DNA from: Calliphora vicina
Taxonomy: Eukaryota; Arthropoda; Insecta; Diptera; Calliphoridae
Assembly: GCF_958450345.1 (NCBI RefSeq)
Contig: NC_088780.1
Location: 31,085,667-31,149,666, forward strand
Length of the DNA: 64,000 nucleotides
Direction of reading: 5' to 3'
Shown here: positions 56,718 through 64,000 of the stretch, in pieces
Position numbering within the stretch: position 1 is the first letter of the stretch
Layout: each line of letters opens with the position of its first letter
The notes under the pieces: model-generated
The model's input: only the letters and a program-made list of their open reading frames with translations
Told to the model about the DNA's origin: nothing
The model's database searches: none
Made by a program: the position numbers and the translations under genes

Positions 56718-56786
56718 AGCTTCAAAATAGTCTCACCTTATTTAAAATAATAACAACAACAACAACAAAACAGTCAACAATGCAGA

Positions 56787-56792
56787 AATAAA
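56787..56792 (+). terminator. poly(A) signal of the HN1-family gene
   Basis: AATAAA lies about 70 bases after the stop codon. Further AATAAA clusters occur near 57354-57370, so a longer 3' UTR ending there is also possible. Confidence 0.35.
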
Positions 56793-56799
56793 TATTTTG

Positions 56800-57980
56800 A
56801 ATTATTCGTAACCGTAAAAGATAACAAACAACAACAACAACAAAAAAACGCATTTATATACAAATATTTATATTTTGTTTAATTTCTTTGTGCGTCTTTA
56901 ACTTCAAACCAAATTTTAACATTTTATTATAACAACAAAAAACAAATAAGGAAACAAACAAACAAATATGTATTCAGCTCTCTGCGTAAATCTCTATATT
57001 TAAAATGTTCTACTAGTTCTAAGTCCTGTTTAAATGTTTAATTTAATATGATATTAAATCATTATTAAGTTATTATTTATCTATTTCTTTCTTATTTTTA
57101 TTATATGTATACATATGTATTTAGGTACTTGCTATTTATGTTTCTTATTATTATTATTATTCTTATATAATTGAGTATTATTATTTGTTTTAAAATGTTT
57201 AATATTCTTCCCTCCCTAAACATATATGTTTTTTTCCAACAACTGCTGTGTAATTCTTATTTTAAATTTAATCATATAGACAACAAATATGCAAACAACA
57301 ACTGTCTGGTTTTTAAACAATTATTTGGTACTTAAGCCTGCTTCTAATTCACTTAATAAAAATAAATAAACTATTGATATTTTATTCCTTATATAAAAAA
57401 ATGCTTTTTTATTTGGGTTAAAATGTAATTATATTATAATATATGTATGTTCAAGTTATCATTCTTGGAAAAAATCGATTAATGCAGTAAGTAAAATTTG
57501 CATTAGATCGCGTCATTATAAAAACAAAAACAAAAAATGCGGCCATGACCGGCCACTCCTTGAAAACAACAAATTTTGGTTTGTTTATATGACACCATTA
57601 TTTTGTGAAAGACGTTTATTTTAGCCGGTTGAAAGGTTATAAAGATAACACAAGTTTACAAAAAAAAATTGTGTTCTTTGTATGAAACGTATACTTTTGA
57701 TATACGTAGGCAAGTTACTGTAGTTTATTAAGTATTTTTTTATATCCCAAAGAAAATTATGTTTTTATTCTATCCATCAACATGAGTGTCAAAGGCATAG
57801 ATGACAACTAGATAGGTTACTGAGGGCCGAAAACCTAAGTCTGTTATCAAAAACCTAATTCATGATTATGAATATGGGGGTATATTCTGTGGACTTTTGA
57901 CAAAACAACTTAAGTGGTATTTATCTAATTTTTCAGGAGAGCGTTAAAACTGTTTGAATTTATAGATAATTATTTTATTA
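56800..57980. other. HN1-family 3' UTR and flank
   Basis: CAA/AAC-rich runs (56750-56850) and several AATAAA hexamers are typical of a long fly 3' UTR. Beyond 57400 nothing was recognised except a decayed CATAGAT-MITE near 57795-57870. Confidence 0.3.
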
Positions 57981-58089
57981 TTTGTCCCCCGGGAGTTTTT
58001 ACCCTTTTCTCATTTTTCCTATTCAAATTCAATGGGAAAAAACTCCCGCGGAATTTTTTTATTCATAATTGAGCTGGTAGTATTTTGTA

Positions 58090-59110
58090 CCAACACAGTG
58101 TCATATGCGGGATGTTTTGTTTTAGTTCTTTAATTTGAAAAAAAGTGCTGCTGAAGCACACCGATTGCTCACCGAAGCTTATAATGAATGTGTTGTTTTT
58201 CATCGGTATCAACGTGCGAGAGATGCTTTGTGTGGTTCAGACCAAGAATTGGAGGCATTTCTGCATGAAGATTGTTGTTAAACTCAACAAGAGTTTGCAA
58301 AATCATTTGGAGCTACTCAAACAGCAATTTCAAAACGTTTGTGGGCAACAGAATTCATCCAAAAGCAGAAAAATTGGGTACCATACGAATTGATGCCGAA
58401 AGACCATGAAAGACGATTTAGCGAAATGATTCTTGAACGCTATAAAAGCAAATTATTTTTGCACCGAATCATTACTTGCGGTGAAAAATGGATCCATTAT
58501 GATAATCCGAAGCGTAAGAGATCGTATGGTCTGTATTTGATGGGAGCAAAAGGGTCCTATTATGAGCCGCTAAAATCTGACCAAACCAAGAACCCGAAGC
58601 GTAATAGATGGTACGTTAAGTCCGGCCAACCAGTCGAATCCTCACCAAAGCCAAATATCTATGGCGCTAAGGTAATGCTCTGTTTTTTGATGGAAGCAAA
58701 AGGGTCCTATCTATTATGAGCCACTGAAATCTGACCAGACCATCACAGGGAACCTGTACCGAACGCAACTGATTCGCATTGACCGAAAAACTGCCAAAAT
58801 ATGCGGTCAGACATGAAATCGTAATATTACATCATGACAAAGCTTGGCTATGTGTTGCAATACCTATTAAAAAGTATTTAGAATGAAGTGATTGCAGAAC
58901 GCTATTTCTGGGATATGCATCACTTTGGAATAAATGATCCGATATTCGCTTGATTCGTTCTTGGCCTTATGAGCAGTTATTTTGTCTCAGAATCCATATG
59001 TTGCCAAAAAGATGGGAAAAAGTTATAGCTAACAATGGCCAATACCTTGAATAAATTGATATTGTACTAATGTTTCAAAATAAAAGCTAAATATTTTTAA
59101 AAATCCGTCA
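58090..59110 (+). pseudogene. mariner transposase pseudogene, longest copy
   Basis: The reading gives KSFGATQTAISKRLWATEFI, NWVPYELMPKDHERRF, LHRIITCGEKWIHYDNPKRK and later TITGNLYRTQL. It ends in NNGQYLE-IDIV. The usual TGDEKW motif with the first catalytic Asp reads TCGEKW, so the Asp is lost. About 100 bp around SYGLYLMGAKGSYYEPLKSD is repeated, with frameshifts. Mauritiana-type, dead. Confidence 0.85.
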
Positions 59111-59114
59111 TTTT

Positions 59115-59235
59115 TAAGTCATATATAGGGTTTTTATCCCGGGAATTCCCGGTACAAATTTCCCGGGAATTTTGCCAATTTTTCACTACCCGATTAACGG
59201 GATTTTTAGTCGGGAATCCCGGGAATCATCAAAAA
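59115..59235. repeat. CCCGGGAATT-rich dispersed repeat
   Basis: Several CCCGGGAATT / GGGAATCCCGGGAAT palindromes lie within about 100 bases. Family unknown. Confidence 0.4.
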
Positions 59236-59539
59236 ACAGTAAAAAGTTTTTTACAGTTTTTTTGCTTATATCTCGGCAATAATAGACCGCTTATTATTTA
59301 TTTGGGGTTTTTCGTTTAAAAAAAGTGAATTCATTATTTATAGATTTTATTTCCTAATTGAATAATTCTAATTTCTTCAAATTTCTTCTAAACAAAAATT
59401 TAATCATTCAAATTAAAATTAAAATTCCTGTAGTAGGGTACACGTTTATATAGATTTAAATACGAATTATTAGTAATTTTTGTAGCTAGTTCTTATCGAT
59501 ATATATTTTTTAAAATCTTTGAGAAAAGTTTCAAAAATA

Positions 59540-59740
59540 TAAACAAGTAAGTATGATATATTCGGCCGAGTCTTATATATTCTTCTTCAAAGTACATTTT
59601 ATGAAAAACATCAAAAACTATTTTTAAACAAAATAATAGTTTGGAAAAAAAGTTTTGAATAAAAAAATTGGGTGTAAAAGGTTGTGGGTCTGTTACAAAC
59701 GGAATAACAAAATCAATATATCGCCACCTTTTTAATGGTG
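59540..59740 (+). repeat. Decayed ATTCGGC-family copy
   Basis: AACAAGTAAGTATGATATAT and TCGGCCGAGTCTTATATATT begin it; GTTACAAACGGAATAACAAA ends it. Most of the interior is deleted. Confidence 0.5.
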
Positions 59741-59744
59741 ATTC

Positions 59745-60745
59745 GCCTTGCCTTGTAAATATATTTTTTAATGCGAAAAATGATAATTTTTTCAATTATG
59801 TTATCATTTTAAATATTTATCAGTGAATCTTTTTATCAATCATTTTATTTGCGTTATAATTAATTAATAAAATGTTGAAAGTAGTTACAAACATACATAT
59901 GTTAGTATTTGTAATGTTCTTATCAATTATAGTTTCTATAAAGTTTCCATTATATTAAAACACAGTTCTTTCATTAAACATTTTTATAAAGTTAGAGATC
60001 ACTCTATTGCAAACTTAAATTATTCAAACATTATCCATGTTTCCACACTCTTCAGATTTATATATTTTAGGATTTATGCTGTAAATCATGATTTTTTTAT
60101 TTTGTAAATAAATACATTGTAATTTAAAAGTGTTTCTTACGATTAAAACCTCCTCTTACCTTTTCATCTTAACCCTAAGAAAAACTCATTTGTATATATT
60201 TTGCTTAATCTTTTTACAGCCTTTATTTTAAACACAATTGTATTGTTTCTAAAATATTTTGTTAATTTTTAGCCTACATCTTTACACTTATTATCGATTT
60301 GTAACCCCAAAAAAGTCTCTCCCTTTATATAAACAAATATATGGAAGTATAAATCTTTGAACAAGAATGGTCAATAGAGACATCTTTTGGTGAAAATAAA
60401 AAAAAAATATTTAAAAAAAAATACAAAAAGAACAAAAAAATTGGGATAGTAATTAATATCTAATTGTTAACTTAAATATTAGTGGTTTTTTATATTAAAA
60501 AAATTGTGCTATTTGTTATTAATTTAACAAATGTTTGTTGAGGAGAGATAAAAACGTGTTTTCTAATGTAAATATTTAAAATATCACTTTAAGAAATTCA
60601 TTTACTTTTTAGCACCTCGACTCGTTTGACTACATACAAACTAAATTCCGTATTGATTATAAGAAATAACTGCAAAAAGTTGTTTGAAAAAAAAACGTGT
60701 TAAATTTGTTAGGCAGAATGGTTAATTAAATACTTACAATTTTCC
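59745..60745. other. MPC2 3' UTR and flank
   Basis: AT-rich sequence, presumably including the 3' UTR of the minus-strand MPC2 gene. TTTATT near 60223 (AATAAA on the minus strand) is one candidate poly(A) signal. Confidence 0.3.
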
Positions 60746-60749
60746 TAAT

Positions 60750-61007
60750 TTATTTTTTAGCTGCTTCTAAGGCGGCCGCTGCTTCTTTTTCAGATTTTTC
60801 CTTTTGATACAAATAGGCACGTCCCAATTGTACAGACTGTACAAGACCCACAAATAAATTCACCGAAAATAAACTCCAATTTTTGGGGGTAATCACTAAC
60901 GAATAACGCGACCAAATAATACCAGTCGCAGCTAAGGCACCACATTGTGAAACAGACAATGTTTCGGCGGGACGAGCCAAATCACTTAAACCGGCTATAA
61001 CAAGACC
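60750..61007 (-). CDS. Mpc2: Mitochondrial pyruvate carrier subunit 2, last exon
   Basis: MPC2 pairs with MPC1 in the inner mitochondrial membrane to import pyruvate. This 85-codon exon plus stop covers the C-terminal two thirds of the family. Visible are GLVIAGLSDLARPAETLS, then WSRYSLVITPKNWSLFSVN and VQLGRAYLYQKEKSEKEAAA; the tryptophan-rich SRYSLVI-PKNWSLF segment is diagnostic. Two hydrophobic helices (roughly AATGIIWSRYSLVI and LFSVNLFVGLVQSV) fit the carrier fold. The TTTTGCAG acceptor ends at 61008 and the exon begins with Gly, as at the matching position of human MPC2 (KWG/GLV). About 40 N-terminal residues are missing. They must be encoded at higher coordinates, and I found no FFWAP-KW-like exon up to 64000, so the gene probably continues past the window with an intron over 3 kb. 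Confidence 0.88.
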   Translation of the reverse strand, partial: GLVIAGLSDLARPAETLSVSQCGALAATGIIWSRYSLVITPKNWSLFSVNLFVGLVQSVQLGRAYLYQKEKSEKEAAAALEAAKK

Positions 61008-61084
61008 CTGCAAAATAAACCAAAAAAAAAAAAAAATAGAATTATTATTAGAATCAAAATCAGTTTATAGAAAATGTTATTACA

Positions 61085-62710
61085 TAAAAAACCTCCATAA
61101 AATATTTATAGACAATTTATCGGTAACTTGAATATTCTATGGAAAATTTATCGATAACTAGAATTTTCTATCGGAAATTTATACAAAACTTAATAATAAT
61201 TTGAATTTTCTATAAAAATTTATCGATAACTTGAATTTTCTATAGAAAATTTATTTTGATTATGAATTTTCTATAGAAAACTATCGATAACTTCTAATTT
61301 CTATTGTCAATCTTTATTTCTATCGGAAATTTATTTCTATAGAAATTTTATCGATAACTTAAATTTTGAATGGAAAATTTATCGATAACTAGAATTTTCT
61401 ATGGGAAATTTATTGATAACTTCAACTTTTTATAGAAAATTTATCGATAACTTAAATTTTCTATTATAAATTTATCGACAACTTGAAAATATATCGGTAA
61501 GTTAAATTTACTATTACAAATGTATCGATAACTTGATTTTTCTATGAAAAATCTATCGTTAACTTTAATTTTCCATGAAAAATATATCGATAACTTGATT
61601 TTTCAGACTAGTTCATTAATAATCACCCTTATCACGTTTGGCGTATGTGTTTTACACCTACGACAATTTCATTCTAGATTAAAGATAAAATGTAACCTGT
61701 TTCTTTAATCTAGTACGAAACTGTCGTAGGCGTAAAATAAATATGTCAACCGCTATAAGGGTGATTTTCACGTTGACTATCGGAAATTTATCAATATCAT
61801 AAATTTTCTAAAGAAATTTTATCGATAACTTGAGTTTTCAATGGAAAATTTATCGATAATTAGAATTTTCTGTAATAAATTTATGCAAAACTTAATGATA
61901 ACTTGAATTTTCTATAAAAAATTTATCGATAACTTGAATTTTCTGTGGAAAATTTATCGATAACTTCAATATTCTATAGAAAATTTATCGATAACTTCAA
62001 CTGTGTATTTTTAGATAACTGTGTATTTTTAGATAACTTGGTAATTTATCGATAACATAAATTTTCTATAGAAATATTATAGATAACTTCTAATTAATAT
62101 GGAAAATTTATCGATAACTTAAATTTTATATTGGAAATTTATCAATAACTTTTCTATAGAAAATTTATCGATAACTTTATTTTAACTTAAATTTTCTATA
62201 GAAAATTTATCGATAACTTAAATTTTCTATAGAAAATTTATCGATAACTTCAATTTTTATATAGAAAATTTATCGATAACTTCAATTTTCTATAGAAAAT
62301 TTATCGATAACTTCAATTTTCTATGGAAAATTTATCGATAACTTCAATTTTCTATAGAAAATTTATCGATAACTTCAATTTTCTATGAAAAATTAGAATT
62401 TCTCTATGAAAAATTGATGGATTACTTTAGTTTTCTATGAAAACTTAGAATTTTTCTATGAAAAATTTATGATGGCAAGAATTTTCTATAGAAAACTTAT
62501 ATTTTTAATAAAAAATTTATCAATAACTTGAATTTTCTATAGAAAATTTATCGATAACCAGAATGTTATATAGAAAATCTATCGATTACTTAAAGTTTCT
62601 ATGGAAAATTTATCGATAACTTGAAAATTTATCAATAATCTGATTTTTTAGACACAATTTATAAATAACTTAATTTTTCTATGGAAAGTTGATTGATAAC
62701 TTGATTTTTC
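61085..62710. repeat. 31-bp minisatellite carrying TATCGATA in most units
   Basis: The unit is AACTTCAATTTTCTATAGAA followed by AATTTATCGAT, 31 bases, cleanest at 62160-62390. I count 24 exact TATCGATA octamers between 61149 and 62630, with variants such as TATCGGTA and TATTGATA elsewhere. The 5' part is more diverged, and a 146-bp MITE interrupts at 61621. The array lies just upstream of the MPC2 last exon, thus probably in its intron. Confidence 0.85.
61621..61766. mobile_element. Small palindromic MITE inside the minisatellite
   Basis: The ends AATCACCCTTAT and ATAAGGGTGATT are inverted; inner arms (CCTACGACA...CTAGATTAAAGA) pair with TCTTTAATCTAG...TGTCGTAGG. Confidence 0.7.
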
Positions 62711-62734
62711 CAAATACAATTTAAGAAGCAGTGA

Positions 62735-63075
62735 TGATAAAACCTTTGTAAGACCGCCGAAAGGAAAGATACAGAATCCCAAGTATACAAATAACACAGT
62801 CAATTTGCTGGCGATGCCAATATTATGGTGTGGGGCTGTTTTTCGGTACAATGTATGTGTCTTATTCACATCATAAAATATACTAAAATCGGTTACAGAT
62901 CAATTTTAAACGATTTTAGTATGGATAAAAATTCCGATTCCAAAAATAAGGCAATGGCAAAATATATCAAAGGAAACGATTGACTATTTAATTCGTCCAA
63001 TGTATGGTCGATGTGAAGCAGCAATACAAAAACAAGAATATGTAGCTATTTAGAAAAGTTTCCATTGTACTGTCA
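62735..63075 (+). pseudogene. Tc1-family transposase fragment
   Basis: The frame reads VRPPKGKIQNPKYTNNTVNL, then PILWCGAVFRYN (from VMVWGCFS-like sequence) and DYLIRPMYGRCEAAIQ. Frameshifted and truncated. Confidence 0.65.
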
Positions 63076-63079
63076 ATCA

Positions 63080-63810
63080 CTGCATATATTTTGTATGAAC
63101 TATAATTTGTCACACTCATTTGATATTTATTGTTCTCGCAAAAAAACAAAACGTAACCAGAACAAATTTTCATTCAGTTTTGATTTGTTTTTTATTTATT
63201 AATAGATCCTCATAATAAATATTATAAACACACATAGTATGATAGTCGTCTAGTCTTAATTTGTAAATCGCAATTTGTTATCACAGCTGAAATTTTATAA
63301 ACATTTCCTCCTAAAGAGAAGAGTAAAATTCTCAGAGAGTAAATCAAACAATAAACATTTTTCTTTACAAAATAAAATAAACAAAACAAAGTAGATTAAA
63401 TCACTGAAAAATTTAAATTGTTATATCTTTAAATATATAATTTAACAAAACTTATATTTCGAAAAAAAAATCAGAGCATCTTATCACTTTTTAAAACTTA
63501 ATTAGGGGTTAAAATTTATAATAAAAAGTTTTTTTCGCATGACTTTCGTAAAAGCTTATCATGATAAAAGTAAACAAATCTTGCAATATAGAGACGTCTG
63601 GCAGTTTGACATTAAATGGAGAGTAGTAAGGGAGAAAATTTTGCACCTTATTAGTTAGTACTTGTTTGCGGAAGTACTTTTGAGCAAACATTTGTATTGC
63701 AAATATGAAAGTGAATGTATATTTTAATTTTGAATACATTATTTATTAAACCAGTCAATTAAAAATATGAAGTTGAATTCATGTTTTTTGATTTACTGTA
63801 AAAAAATTAT
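63080..63810. other. Sequence without recognised genes
   Basis: AT-rich; no motif recognised. It may belong to an MPC2 intron. Confidence 0.25.
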
Positions 63811-63812
63811 CC

Positions 63813-63980
63813 ATGAACAATTTCATTGACATTATACAGACCATCGAACCTTATGTTATGCGTAATACTAGACGTAAATATTTTTCAAAATTTGCCAATA
63901 AATTAGAAAATCAAACAAAATATATGCAAGAAATGCATCATATTTTGTTTAACGGACAAAGCAAGTATCATCCCAAATAA
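63813..63980 (+). CDS. Unrecognised short ORF, 55 aa
   Basis: ATG at 63813 opens 55 codons (MNNFIDIIQTIEPYVMRNTR at the start, ending SKYHPK) to a TAA followed by TAG. The composition is less AT-biased than chance frames nearby, and the product is basic with no signal peptide. I do not recognise it. It could be a small gene, an exon, or chance; the frame is closed by a stop at 63789 upstream. Confidence 0.2.
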   Translation: MNNFIDIIQTIEPYVMRNTRRKYFSKFANKLENQTKYMQEMHHILFNGQSKYHPK

Positions 63981-64000
63981 TAGAACACGAATTTCGTACG

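Noticed and set aside
61085..62710. CRISPR-like regular array
   Set aside because: The 31-bp units are contiguous and diverged, without unique spacers, in a eukaryotic genome.

Overview
This window is eukaryotic nuclear DNA, very AT-rich, with short spliced exons, GT-AG introns and a heavy load of decayed transposable elements. The five recognisable host proteins, the mariner/Tc1/Jockey/LOA-type mobile elements and the CAN/CAT/CAG coding microsatellites all point to a higher fly (Diptera; a calyptrate such as a blow fly or house-fly relative is my inference, not something the sequence proves).

Host genes, left to right: (1) SepSecS, + strand, 14155-15929, five coding exons, complete, 472 aa, the last enzyme of selenocysteinyl-tRNA synthesis. 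(2) spartin, + strand, 20210-26239, three coding exons, 567 aa, MIT plus senescence domain, with a 4.26 kb intron full of antisense retrotransposon debris and a possible extra 5' coding exon at 19946-19972. (3) An RNF111/Arkadia-type RING-H2 ubiquitin ligase, - strand, 42748-34629, five coding exons, 1399 aa, with SUMO-interaction-like motifs and its RING domain split by a 3.7 kb intron. (4) An HN1/Jupiter-family small protein, + strand, 56340-56717, single coding exon. (5) The last coding exon of mitochondrial pyruvate carrier 2, - strand, 61007-60750; its N-terminal exon was not found in the window. These are unrelated housekeeping genes, not an operon or a pathway.

Mobile DNA fills most of the rest. 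1-2420: two non-LTR retrotransposon remnants. 6-13 kb: Tc1, Jockey-like and mariner remnants, plus MITEs and a minisatellite. 17-18.5, 22.3-24.7 and 51.4-52.4 kb: LOA/I-type RNase H and zinc-knuckle remnants. 27.4-28.3 kb: a mariner fragment abutting a Jockey C-terminus. 32.3-33.5 kb: an array of foldback elements. 36.9-38 kb: mariner. 46-51.3 kb: several MITEs with readable target-site duplications. 58-59.1 kb: a long mariner pseudogene. At least ten copies of one dispersed family with a small hairpin head (ATTCGGCTGTGCCGAAT) are scattered on both strands. 61.1-62.7 kb, inside or beside the MPC2 gene, is a 31-bp minisatellite in which almost every unit carries TATCGATA, the consensus of the fly DRE/DREF site.

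I did not find a wholly new coding system. The most interesting items are the DRE-bearing minisatellite, a 20-bp hAT-like remnant made only of two terminal ends inside a perfect 8-bp duplication, a Harbinger-like MITE inserted into a copy of itself, twin perfect hairpin MITEs, and the possible alternative first exon of spartin. All domain calls are from reading translations by eye; no database was searched.
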